Below, piece by piece: positions 8,980 to 16,192 of a DNA stretch of 64,000 nt. This DNA is from Bradyrhizobium sp. 138 (GTDB taxonomy: Bacteria; Pseudomonadota; Alphaproteobacteria; Rhizobiales; Xanthobacteraceae), in NCBI RefSeq assembly GCF_023074075.1, contig NZ_JADPKT010000033.1, positions 310,001 to 374,000 on the forward strand, in the 5' to 3' direction. The position numbers and the translations under genes were made by a program. Numbering within the stretch: the stretch's first letter is position 1; each line of letters starts with the position of its first letter. The notes beneath the pieces are model-generated. The model was not told where the DNA came from. It worked only from the letters and a program-made list of their open reading frames with translations, and did not search any database.

Positions 8980-10449
8980 ATGAATTTCGTGAACCGACAC
9001 TTTCCCGATCGAAACGATACGGCTCGTGTCAGCCTCGAGCCACCGGTGTTCCCCAGGCATAAATGGCCCCTCCGTTATGACTGGATCGAACATGTTGCCC
9101 TCTGCGCCGATGTCGCGACGATTTTGTTTGCAAGCGCGATCTCCACGTTGCTGTACCGGCTCCAAAGCGGGCAAGCTGAGGGAAGCCATGGCAACGCATT
9201 TGGCGTGGCGCTGGTCAGCGCAGCTTGCGTGGCCTCCGTGCTGAAGGCTCAAGGCCTTTATCGCCCGATTGAGCTCCTCGTCCTCAAGAACCAGGTTCGG
9301 GCCGTCTGTGTGACATGGGCGTCATTGCTGCTCTTGATCTGGGCCGCGTACGGCTTTGCAATTCGCCCGGGCGCTTCTCAGGAAGCCGGCCCACTCTTCG
9401 CCATCCTGGGCTTGGGACTTCTTGTCGCCGAGCGATGGGGTGTCAGGTCGCTGTTGGTAAGAGGTCTGAGCGAAAGAAGATTCGCCAGCACGAATATCAT
9501 TCTAATTACCGACCAGCCGCTTTCGAAGAACGCGGGCCTGCCGGAAACCTTGGCCATGCACGGTTATTGCGTCGAGGGACGGTTCAGCCTGCCGCCGACT
9601 GGGTTCGGTCCCGCCGGCCGCAGGCGGCTCACGTCTCGCGTAATCGACCATATTCGCAACGCCCAACTCGACCAGGTGGTGGTCGAAGCCGGCCCGGAGC
9701 GATGGCCCGAGCTTCGGGCATTCATTGCGGAGTTGCGGGTATTGCCGTTTCCGATCATATTCGTGCCGGTCGGCACAACATCCGAATTGCTTCGGCATCC
9801 TACGCGGAGCCTTGGAAGTGCCGTTTGCGTAGAATTGCAGCGCGGCCCCCTTGCGCCGTTTGAGTGCGCGACCAAGCGAATTATCGATATTCTTGGCGCG
9901 GGGTTCGCCCTGGCTATATCTGCACCACTGCTTGCGCTGGCTGCGGTCGCAATCAAGCTTGATTCTCGCGGCCCCGTATTCTTCCGACAACAACGCTGTG
10001 GTTTTAATGGTCGGACATTCTTGATCCGCAAATTTCGGACCATGCATGTGCTCGAGGACGGCAGTGTGATCGTTCAGGCCACCCCCCTCGACCAACGCAT
10101 CACCCGCGTGGGCAAATGGCTGCGTCGAACTAGTTTCGACGAACTGCCGCAACTGCTCAATGTGCTCGAGGGCAACATGTCGCTGGTGGGACCGCGTCCC
10201 CACGCCTTGGCCCACGACGGACAGTTTGACAAGCTCGTGCGAAATTACGCGTTTCGCCGCAGGGTCACGCCAGGACTGACCGGATGGGCCCAGATCCACG
10301 GCTGCCGCGGCGCAACTCCCACGGCCTCCATGATCGAAGCACGTGTACAGTACGATCTCTGGTACATCGACAATTGGAGTCTTCGGCTGGATCTCGCAAT
10401 CCTGTTGCGAACTCCGATGGAAGTATTGCGGGGCCGCAACGCCTACTAG
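8980..10449 (+). CDS. Polyprenyl-phosphate sugar-1-phosphate transferase (WcaJ/ExoY-like)
   Basis: This membrane enzyme transfers the first sugar phosphate to undecaprenyl phosphate and so starts exopolysaccharide repeat-unit synthesis. The 489-residue protein has four N-terminal membrane segments, a middle nucleotide-sugar-dehydratase-like region (about 170-290), and a C-terminal bacterial sugar transferase domain. That domain shows [13 protein letters not shown], a re-entrant hydrophobic helix, [45 protein letters not shown], and [16 protein letters not shown] with [14 protein letters not shown] 8980 is chosen because AGGTG lies 5 bases upstream; ATG 8959 has no ribosome site. A 10-bp hairpin follows the stop codon. 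Confidence 0.92.
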   Translation: MNFVNRHFPDRNDTARVSLEPPVFPRHKWPLRYDWIEHVALCADVATILFASAISTLLYRLQSGQAEGSHGNAFGVALVSAACVASVLKAQGLYRPIELLVLKNQVRAVCVTWASLLLLIWAAYGFAIRPGASQEAGPLFAILGLGLLVAERWGVRSLLVRGLSERRFASTNIILITDQPLSKNAGLPETLAMHGYCVEGRFSLPPTGFGPAGRRRLTSRVIDHIRNAQLDQVVVEAGPERWPELRAFIAELRVLPFPIIFVPVGTTSELLRHPTRSLGSAVCVELQRGPLAPFECATKRIIDILGAGFALAISAPLLALAAVAIKLDSRGPVFFRQQRCGFNGRTFLIRKFRTMHVLEDGSVIVQATPLDQRITRVGKWLRRTSFDELPQLLNVLEGNMSLVGPRPHALAHDGQFDKLVRNYAFRRRVTPGLTGWAQIHGCRGATPTASMIEARVQYDLWYIDNWSLRLDLAILLRTPMEVLRGRNAY

Positions 10450-10474
10450 GCTCGATCTCCGCTCAAAGCGCCAA

Positions 10475-10498
10475 GCTACGCCAGCCTGCTGGCGTAGC
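10475..10498. terminator. Perfect 10-bp hairpin between convergent genes
   Basis: GCTACGCCAG (10475-10484), loop CCTG, and CTGGCGTAGC (10489-10498) form a perfect stem. It lies 25 bases after the stop of the priming transferase and just after the stop of the leftward H-NS-like gene, so it can act for both strands. No T-run follows on either side. Confidence 0.6.
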
Positions 10499-10504
10499 GC
10501 CGCT

Positions 10505-10873
10505 TCACGCCCTCTGCCGAAGCTTCGGACCTGCTCCCCCTATGCGAAACTCCTCGATCCGACGGCCGGATTTCATGGCAGCAACCAACCACCGCGGCTG
10601 CTTGCCACGTCCTGACCAAGTTTCAGAAGTCTGGGGATTGCGATATTTCGGCAGCACGCGCGGATATTTGCGCCTCTGCTTGCCGGTCGGGGAGACGCCC
10701 GCCCCGCCTGTTTCGGCTAGCGCAGCCATCCCGCCGCCGAGAACCGCCAGGCGCTTCTCCAGTTCCTGCTTTTCCGCCTTGATCCGATCCGACAAAATGC
10801 CGCTAATTTCCTCGTGAAGCGACCATAGATCGTCGAGGGACATCGCTTCTAGTTCGAGCTTCTTGGTCGACAT
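10505..10873 (-). CDS. H-NS-like nucleoid-associated protein (copy 1)
   Basis: This 122-residue protein belongs to the H-NS family common in rhizobia and other proteobacteria. It has an acidic/basic N-terminal coiled coil (about residues 5-45, with LEAMSLDDLWSLHEEI) for oligomerisation, a flexible linker, and the C-terminal DNA-binding motif YRNPQTSETWSGRGKQPRWL. Such proteins bind curved AT-rich DNA and silence horizontally acquired genes. The ATG at 10873 has AGGA upstream. A possible leftward promoter lies in 10896-10930. A second copy lies 700 bases away in the opposite orientation. Confidence 0.88.
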   Translation of the reverse strand: MSTKKLELEAMSLDDLWSLHEEISGILSDRIKAEKQELEKRLAVLGGGMAALAETGGAGVSPTGKQRRKYPRVLPKYRNPQTSETWSGRGKQPRWLVAAMKSGRRIEEFRIGGAGPKLRQRA

Positions 10874-11093
10874 GTTAGCATCCTGTAGTTGCGCCCATTT
10901 AATATTGTCCCGGCCGGGTAATCAAGAACCAAATGACAAGCTTAAACAAAAAATATGTGGAACCGAACGGTAAGTTCGTGCTCCACATAACTGTGTCGTC
11001 GGTTCTAATCAAGACAAAAAAATGAACTATTCGCCCAATTAATAGCGGCCCACAGCTAATACCACGCGCCTTGCGTGCACCGACATCTCGACT

Positions 11094-11417
11094 TCAGCTA
11101 GGAATGGCACATCCAGCTGGCCGCGCGATCAATCTGCGACGCCGCACTCTCGGCAAATATGATCGGCGCGCGAGACTGCCTTGCTTCGTCCTTGATGAAA
11201 TACGGCCATCAACCCGCTGCAACCGGAAGCTTATGACTGCGATATCCCTCAGCGCGAGCCGTCGCAACTGGATTTGTAGCTTCAAAGCCTGGATATCGGT
11301 CAATCCAGCCGAGGGAGCGATGAACTGGCCGACCGCCGCCTGAAGGCGCCCCAGAGGGCAATCGATAACATCCAATGTTTCTCTTCGGACTTGCAGCAAG
11401 GCTGCCTCGCCTGTCAT
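11094..11417 (-). CDS. Hypothetical protein, doubtful
   Basis: A 107-residue frame with a plausible helical middle (GLTDIQALKLQIQLRRLALRD) and a very basic C terminus rich in Arg. No known domain is recognised. The nearest purine-rich ribosome site is too far from the ATG (GAGGA about 16 bases away). An opposite frame of 90 residues overlaps it, so at most one is real. It is listed because the stretch would otherwise be unexplained. Confidence 0.22.
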   Translation of the reverse strand: MTGEAALLQVRRETLDVIDCPLGRLQAAVGQFIAPSAGLTDIQALKLQIQLRRLALRDIAVISFRLQRVDGRISSRTKQGSLARRSYLPRVRRRRLIARPAGCAIPS

Positions 11418-11450
11418 TAAAACGATGAAAATAATCCTCGCAATAAATAT

Positions 11451-11468
11451 TAAATAATATATTATTTA
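11451..11468. repeat. 18-bp perfect AT palindrome
   Basis: TAAATAATATATTATTTA reads the same on both strands. Short AATAAA and TTTATT flanks extend the dyad, with 3 extra bases on the left side. It lies 100 bases before the second H-NS-like gene. It may be a nucleation site for an H-NS- or MucR-type protein, or a promoter element; the sequence alone does not decide. Confidence 0.6.
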
Positions 11469-11567
11469 TTTATTGTCGCGTCAATTTGAAAGACCCAACC
11501 TTGGACCTACGCTATATGCAGCACTCGAAAGCGATATTCGGAGTGGAGATGACAAGGTAGTCGGAGG

Positions 11568-11978
11568 ATGGGGTCGAACGGTGACGAGAATGCTATGCGC
11601 AGGCAAGATCTCGAAGCCATGGATTTTGAAGAACTATGGCTCCTCCACGAGGAGCTAACAAAGATTCTCGCTGAAAAGATCACGGCCGAAAAGCGGGAGT
11701 TGGAGAAGCGCCTGGCGCAACTCAATCAACCGGAACAAGTCGGTGGGCCCGAGAGCGGGGCGGCAGAGACGGGCCTAGGTCAGCCTCCCCGCCGCAAATA
11801 CCCAAAGGTCGTACCGAAATACTTCAACCCCCTCAAACCGACAGAGACTTGGTCCGGGCGTGGCAAACAGCCGCGCTGGCTGGTCGCCGCGCTACAATCA
11901 GGGCACACGCTGGAGGAGTTCAGGATTCACGAGAACGGTGAAGCCTCCAACCAGAATGCTGGTGGTCAGGAGCATTGA
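11568..11978 (+). CDS. H-NS-like nucleoid-associated protein (copy 2)
   Basis: A 136-residue paralogue of the H-NS-like protein encoded at 10505-10873. It shares the same layout: LEAMDFEELWLLHEEL coiled coil, Lys/Glu-rich helix, linker, and FNPLKPTETWSGRGKQPRWL DNA-binding end. The start is uncertain. ATG 11568 has GGAGG directly against it, which is too close to be used, and ATG 11595 (MRRQDLEAMD) is an equally good choice. The pair probably arose by duplication and may form mixed oligomers, which is inference. A nested inverted repeat lies beyond its stop codon. Confidence 0.85.
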   Translation: MGSNGDENAMRRQDLEAMDFEELWLLHEELTKILAEKITAEKRELEKRLAQLNQPEQVGGPESGAAETGLGQPPRRKYPKVVPKYFNPLKPTETWSGRGKQPRWLVAALQSGHTLEEFRIHENGEASNQNAGGQEH

Positions 11979-12031
11979 TAGCCCTGCCACTGCAAATGCC
12001 TGCATGCGAGAAATCGCTAGATCCACGGATC

Positions 12032-12076
12032 CGGAAGCTGGCGTTCGCTCAGAACGCGGCTATTTGAAAGCTTCCG
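12032..12076. terminator. Nested inverted repeat between convergent genes
   Basis: An outer stem CGGAAGCT (12032-12039) pairs with AGCTTCCG (12069-12076), and an inner stem GCGTTC (12041-12046) pairs with GAACGC (12052-12057). It lies between the stop of the second H-NS-like gene and the stop of the leftward nucleotidyltransferase gene, as expected for a two-way terminator, though no T-run is present. Confidence 0.45.
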
Positions 12077-12111
12077 CATGGGATCTGCCGCCTAACGAAG
12101 GAGCTTGTGGT

Positions 12112-13188
12112 TTAGGCCTTCCCTGCGCGCACCGCGACGGCCGCCTTCAACAGAAACTGCAGGGTTCCCGTCCTCGGCAAGGACCACAATCCACGCCGGC
12201 GCGCGGCGGGCTGAATGGTGCCATTTACCATCTTCCGGTAGTTTCCGAGATCCAGCATCGTCATTGCGAGGAAGGGCACACGCGTGGCCGGAAATCGTGC
12301 TTGCATCAACTGTCGCATGAACTGCAGACGGGGAATCAGCCGAGAGCGCAACTCTTGTGGAATCTCGACGTCAAGTAGCTCAGCAAGAGCGAACAGCTGG
12401 GTTTCAACCGCGTTCTTCATCAATTCGCCCGAGACAAGAGAGGTAAGCTCTTTCCAATCGAGGCCCTCGGCAGAATTGCTTAGATCACGTAATTCAACAA
12501 GGTGACGCAGGTCGAGATCGCCGAGCCAATAACCATAGTCTTGAAATTGATCATGGATGATCAACATAAGCGCCCGGTAAGTAGGGGTGGGGATATACAG
12601 GCGCCCGCGTCCCAGCGGCGCGGGGACACAATGGTTCAGCGGATGCCCGACGCTCTGGTAGAGGTACGCAGGGCCTGGAGCTGCCTGCTGCAGGTCGATG
12701 GTCCCGACATCCTGCGGCCGATTCAGCTCGACGTGCCATCTCGGGCTTTCGGGAGGGGTTTGATAGTCGATATCGTAACCAATTGCGCATAGAGCGGAGA
12801 CTGCCATTTTGGCTTCGTCCGGCATAACCATAATATCCAGGTCAGACATTAACCGAACGCCTCGTCGCTCCTTGGGCGCGGTCGCCAGCGTCGATGCCCC
12901 CTTGAGCATGATCGGCGTAATTCCCAGGCCGTTCATCGCAATGACGGCTTCTTCGAGTTGAGCGACGAGCCGATTGTTACGCAGCACGTTTCGGCTGTGG
13001 ATCTGGCGAATATATCCGCAGACGTCCTCCGGCAGGATCTCTGCAAATTTGTCGGCAAAATCGATGAGCGCCGGCGTCGTCAGAGTCTGGTTTGCGAGCC
13101 CGATTACGGACGTCCACTCGACGTCGACAGGCGGCATGCCTTGCAAGCAATTGCAGAGGCTCGTCAGCGCCGTGCTATGCCCTGCCAT
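12112..13188 (-). CDS. Nucleotidyltransferase-family protein of a PqqD/HprK-type module
   Basis: The 358-residue protein resembles the uncharacterised nucleotidyltransferase family (NTP_transf_5). It has ITPIMLKGASTL near residue 90 followed by GVRLMSDLDIMVMP, where the Asp-x-Asp would bind metal and nucleotide, then a helical C-terminal half. Members occur with HprK-like kinases and PqqD-like proteins in peptide-modification (lasso peptide and HPr-related) clusters. Its ATG overlaps the 3' end of the upstream kinase gene by 14 nt, so translation is probably coupled. The target is unknown. The very basic end (ARRRGLWSLPRTG) is unremarkable. Confidence 0.75.
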   Translation of the reverse strand: MAGHSTALTSLCNCLQGMPPVDVEWTSVIGLANQTLTTPALIDFADKFAEILPEDVCGYIRQIHSRNVLRNNRLVAQLEEAVIAMNGLGITPIMLKGASTLATAPKERRGVRLMSDLDIMVMPDEAKMAVSALCAIGYDIDYQTPPESPRWHVELNRPQDVGTIDLQQAAPGPAYLYQSVGHPLNHCVPAPLGRGRLYIPTPTYRALMLIIHDQFQDYGYWLGDLDLRHLVELRDLSNSAEGLDWKELTSLVSGELMKNAVETQLFALAELLDVEIPQELRSRLIPRLQFMRQLMQARFPATRVPFLAMTMLDLGNYRKMVNGTIQPAARRRGLWSLPRTGTLQFLLKAAVAVRAGKA

Positions 13189-14431
13189 TGCATAGATCCA
13201 TAAGCACGCGCCGAGCCTCCACAGCCTCGCTGTAGGTCAACTGAAACGATCGCGCGCCAGCGACGATCCGCTTCAAAGCGAAAAAGCCGGCCTGCGAAAG
13301 TCTTCCGTCAGCAGCAAATGCATTCTCGATGAGCCGCTTCATCGAATCCAGCTGATCTATCACGGTCAATTCGCCCGGACCGCTCGCTACACGGTTCAAG
13401 AAGATGATCCAGCTTGCGGAAAAGCATTCCTGGTGCGCATCCGGAATGGGCACGTACCGCACCCGAACGCCGTCGGAGCGACAATGCGTCGCGTCGTACC
13501 GGTCCCCATGTAGTCGCGAGAGCAAGTCCCACGACCCCTCCTTCAAGGTGAGAGCAAACGGGATGCCGCAAATCGTTCCGTCAGCTCCAACCAGCGCAAC
13601 ATCATCCCCGGCATACCGAAGCCCGGCGTCCGCCAGCTGCAGTGTAAGGGTAGACTTTCCAGCTCCCGGTTGGCCGCACAACAATAGGCCCATACCGTCT
13701 TTCACGAGGGAAGCGGCATGAAGGGAGAAGGTCCAACGATTGCTTCGAATAAGTCGCTCGGTGATGTGGGCTTTGATCGTGGGGGCCAGTGCTTCGACTT
13801 GACATCTGGAGATGCTGGAATCCTCTCCGCGCAAGAATACTTGCTCGTCGAGCATCATTGCCTCGATCTCAATATCGTCGCCGCCGCCGGCGCTCTGGTC
13901 CGAAACACAAAATAGCGAAAGCAGCTGTCTCAAGAGGTCCCGATTTGCAGCCCGGACACCTATTCTGTGCCGACCTAGGATCGCTGAGAAGGCATAAGCA
14001 CAATCGGTCGGCATTCGCCAATCGACTTCGAGCAACGCCCGGTCGATCCATACATTTACAACCTGTCGCGTGAACTGGCGTGCGGTGTGCTCGTCAATGC
14101 CTAGCGTCTCAAGCCCCTGATAGGTGTCTTCCAGAGAGGCGCCTTGCGCCAACTTGCACCAAATGAATGCCCCTACTCGGTCCAGTTCAAAGATCTTTTG
14201 CCCTGCTTCGCTGAAGAGCATCGATCGACCGTCCAGCAGCGCGAACACTGCATCCGAAGCCGGCCTCAGCACCATCTCTGCCGACGATTTTTCCAGCACG
14301 GCTCCAACCAATGTAACGAAATCTGCCTCGTCCTGTAGCACGAGACGACGATGCGTCTGGGATGCTCGCGGCCCTCGGCAGCCTACCAAGTTCGATCTGA
14401 CCCGTCGGCGGCACGGCGGTCTGCCGGGCAC
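13175..14431 (-). CDS. PqqD-like domain fused to HprK-like serine kinase
   Basis: This 418-residue protein combines two parts. Residues about 50-135 look like a PqqD/RRE fold (DGRSMLFSEAGQKIFELDRVGAFIWCKLAQG, then helices), which in RiPP systems binds a leader peptide. The C-terminal part resembles the HPr kinase core: SLHAASLVKDGMGLLLCGQPGAGKSTLT with a Walker A near residue 255, then LRYAGDDVALV and a proline/aspartate-rich substrate region. The start is GTG at 14431, supported by AGGTGA 5 bases upstream; ATG 14275 is a later alternative that would remove part of the N terminus. It lies 39 nt after a small gene and overlaps the nucleotidyltransferase gene. Substrate unknown. Confidence 0.75.
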   Translation of the reverse strand: MPGRPPCRRRVRSNLVGCRGPRASQTHRRLVLQDEADFVTLVGAVLEKSSAEMVLRPASDAVFALLDGRSMLFSEAGQKIFELDRVGAFIWCKLAQGASLEDTYQGLETLGIDEHTARQFTRQVVNVWIDRALLEVDWRMPTDCAYAFSAILGRHRIGVRAANRDLLRQLLSLFCVSDQSAGGGDDIEIEAMMLDEQVFLRGEDSSISRCQVEALAPTIKAHITERLIRSNRWTFSLHAASLVKDGMGLLLCGQPGAGKSTLTLQLADAGLRYAGDDVALVGADGTICGIPFALTLKEGSWDLLSRLHGDRYDATHCRSDGVRVRYVPIPDAHQECFSASWIIFLNRVASGPGELTVIDQLDSMKRLIENAFAADGRLSQAGFFALKRIVAGARSFQLTYSEAVEARRVLMDLCNGRA

Positions 14432-14470
14432 AAGTCACCTAATCGGTCTCGTTTCGAAACGACAATCCGG

Positions 14471-14716
14471 TCAGTCATTCCACAGCTGGCCGCCCTGCCC
14501 CCTCACTGCGGAGAAATGTTCAACACCTGCTCTCAAAGAACGCTCGCTCGCGCTCAACCGATGAGCATCCAGGAGGTACCGATAGGCTTCACGATTGGCA
14601 CTGCGTTCTCGCAGAATGCGCTCCTTCTCGCCAATGCCCACCAATTCCGCGCGCATCTGGGCCAATTGCGGCGCATCGGGGAAAAGGTCGTACTCGCCAA
14701 GAGTCAAATCCCACAT
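14471..14716 (-). CDS. Small charged protein, first gene of the kinase module
   Basis: An 81-residue protein with no recognised domain: a short acidic N terminus (MWDLTLGEYDLFPDAPQ), a long charged helix, and a C-terminal part containing four serines, ending VRGQGGQLWND. GGAGGAGACA directly upstream of the ATG is one of the strongest ribosome sites in the window, and a promoter-like pair lies at 14780-14808, so the gene is very likely real. As first gene before the PqqD/HprK fusion it is a candidate substrate, adaptor or precursor, which is inference. Confidence 0.7.
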   Translation of the reverse strand: MWDLTLGEYDLFPDAPQLAQMRAELVGIGEKERILRERSANREAYRYLLDAHRLSASERSLRAGVEHFSAVRGQGGQLWND

Positions 14717-15382
14717 TGTCTCCTCCAGCCGAACGAAAACCTGGACGAGCTTAGCTTACGTCATCGGCAACAATTAACAACGATATTTACAGACCGCCCT
14801 ATAATCAAAATTTATTTCACATTTGAACCGCGCACAACTGCCCGTTACCAAGTCAAATCCCGGCGACCCGGTAGTGAGGAAATGACTGAATGTGCGAGGG
14901 GGGCCCGACGTTTTTCCAAGATGACATCCCGCCGAAGGCCGGGCAAAATAAATCGGTCGAGAGTCGCAAACCGGACCGACAACGAGAGTTTAATTGCACA
15001 TTAAATGAAGCGCCGAAAATATTAACGAACTGCGTGAGGGGGGAGTGAGACCAGTGATCCGGTTGTCCGACCTGTCCGACAAGAGGAAGACATTGGCATC
15101 GTTGCGAGCGGAATATTCCGCGATAATTGTGAGGGGCCCCCCAGAAGCTTTCGGTTGAGATCGAAGCCTCATTTCATGGGGCCTGCCGGGCCAAAGCCGG
15201 CAGTATCCCGAGAATTCGCCCAGCAAGAATCCGGTCGGTTGGAGAAGCGCCGTCACGAGCAAGTTGCCCTTTGCTCGAACATCGACCCAGGTGCGATGCC
15301 CCCCCAAGTAAACCCGCACCGACGAGAGCGCACTCCGGCCGACCGGCCCCTTTTATTCGGCAGATGTTTCAGGGAGGCTCAC
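14717..15382. other. Gene-poor segment upstream of the zinc-ribbon gene
   Basis: The segment starts with the AT-rich promoter patch of the leftward kinase module (14766-14825) and has a second AT-rich patch at 14983-15025. Several short overlapping frames are open, but none has a convincing ribosome site or recognisable product. G-runs (aggggggc, aggggggag) occur at 14898 and 15037. Confidence 0.4.
14780..14808 (-). promoter_or_regulatory. Candidate promoter of the kinase module
   Basis: On the minus strand TTGATT (14808-14803) and TATCGT (14785-14780) are spaced by 17 bases in an AT-rich patch. Each matches consensus at 4 of 6 positions. The predicted transcript would start about 57 bases before the ATG at 14716. 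Confidence 0.4.
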
Positions 15383-15598
15383 ATGGGTATGATTATGGTC
15401 AAGTGTCCGAAAACCGGTCGCGCGATTCCCACCGGCATCAAATCCGATCGAGAGACTTTCCTGCGCAGCATCGTGTTTTTCGGCAATACGCGTTGCCCGA
15501 CTTGCCAGGCCGATCACAACTGGTTCGCTCGCGAGGCCTGGGTCGAAGAGCCAGTCGTTCGGACCACGGATATCCTTGGCGCGGCTCCCTCGTGCTGA
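15383..15598 (+). CDS. Small zinc-ribbon-like protein
   Basis: A 71-residue protein with VKCPKTGRAIPTGI near the start and NTRCPTCQADHNWF in the middle; these Cys-containing segments could bind one zinc ion. Proteins of this size and pattern are widespread in rhizobia and annotated as hypothetical. CAGGGAGGCTC lies 4 bases upstream of the ATG at 15383. A longer open frame begins at 15155, but its upstream part looks non-coding. It stands alone between the polysaccharide region and the catabolic operons. Confidence 0.7.
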   Translation: MGMIMVKCPKTGRAIPTGIKSDRETFLRSIVFFGNTRCPTCQADHNWFAREAWVEEPVVRTTDILGAAPSC

Positions 15599-16192
15599 TG
15601 CAAATGCCGAGGCCGTTTCAAATGCCGAGGCCGTTTCAAAGAGTGCGTCCAAATTCTCCTTTTTCGAGACAGGCATTTCTGTTGCAGCGCACCAGAACGC
15701 TAGAAAATATTTCCGCGTATCGTCGTAAAGCGAACGGACGGCTCGAGGATGCATCGCTTAGACGTGATTGGCACGTCATCACAATTTCGAGCTTCCCGTC
15801 ACGGATTCGGCAAGGCCTGTTTGGGGGTGTGGTAGTGAGTAGTGGAGTTTGTAGCCTGGCTGTTCTGCGTCACACAACGATCGAACTCGTTAGCCTGCTG
15901 GGCCAGTTGAAGCGGCTCCGGGAGAGAGTACGAAGAGCGGAAGCACGGCGCTCGGTAGAAAGACGGCGGTCAGCCTCGTCGCCGCGCACGCAAAAGCCCC
16001 GAGCAACGAGGTATCGCACGCACGGGATACCCAAGCCAGTGCGTCTCTGATCACCGTCTGGCTCGATTGAAGACCAGCAGGCTGCGCAAGCCATGGCTGA
16101 TCGAAGCGGCGACCTCAACGAACCGCGTACCGTCGATGCGCGTCCCGGTCGGGTGAGCGCCAGCCCCATCAACGGGCACCGAGATCGCGAAA
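15599..16192. other. Gene-poor boundary segment
   Basis: No supported gene was found in these 594 bases. There is an 18-bp tandem duplication at 15603-15638, and a leftward open stretch at about 16045-16189 without a normal start (it reads GAGAHPTGTRIDGTRFVEVA and ends FNRARR). That stretch could be the remnant of a gene next to the peptide importer. It marks the change from polysaccharide genes to catabolic genes. Confidence 0.4.
15603..15638. repeat. 18-bp tandem duplication
   Basis: AATGCCGAGGCCGTTTCA occurs twice without interruption (15603-15620 and 15621-15638), five bases after the stop of the zinc-ribbon gene. Only two copies are present. Confidence 0.85.

Larger units (their letters stand above)
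10874..11567. other. AT-rich spacer between the two H-NS-like genes
   Basis: The divergent H-NS-like genes are separated by 694 bases. The flanks (10896-11045 and 11418-11480) are AT-rich and probably carry both promoters; the middle (11060-11410) has normal GC content and only poorly supported frames. An 18-bp perfect palindrome lies at 11451-11468. No RNA gene was recognised. Confidence 0.5.

Noticed and set aside
11071..11343. 90-codon plus-strand frame between the H-NS-like genes
   Set aside because: No ribosome site and it overlaps the equally doubtful minus-strand frame at 11094-11417.
14990..15319. 109-codon minus-strand frame
   Set aside because: GTG start without ribosome site, no recognisable features, and an odd composition. 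It overlaps other frames of similar quality.
15353..15754. 133-codon minus-strand frame
   Set aside because: It is antisense to the zinc-ribbon gene and its repeated ETASAF comes only from the 18-bp tandem repeat. A remnant of a real gene in its N-terminal part cannot be excluded.
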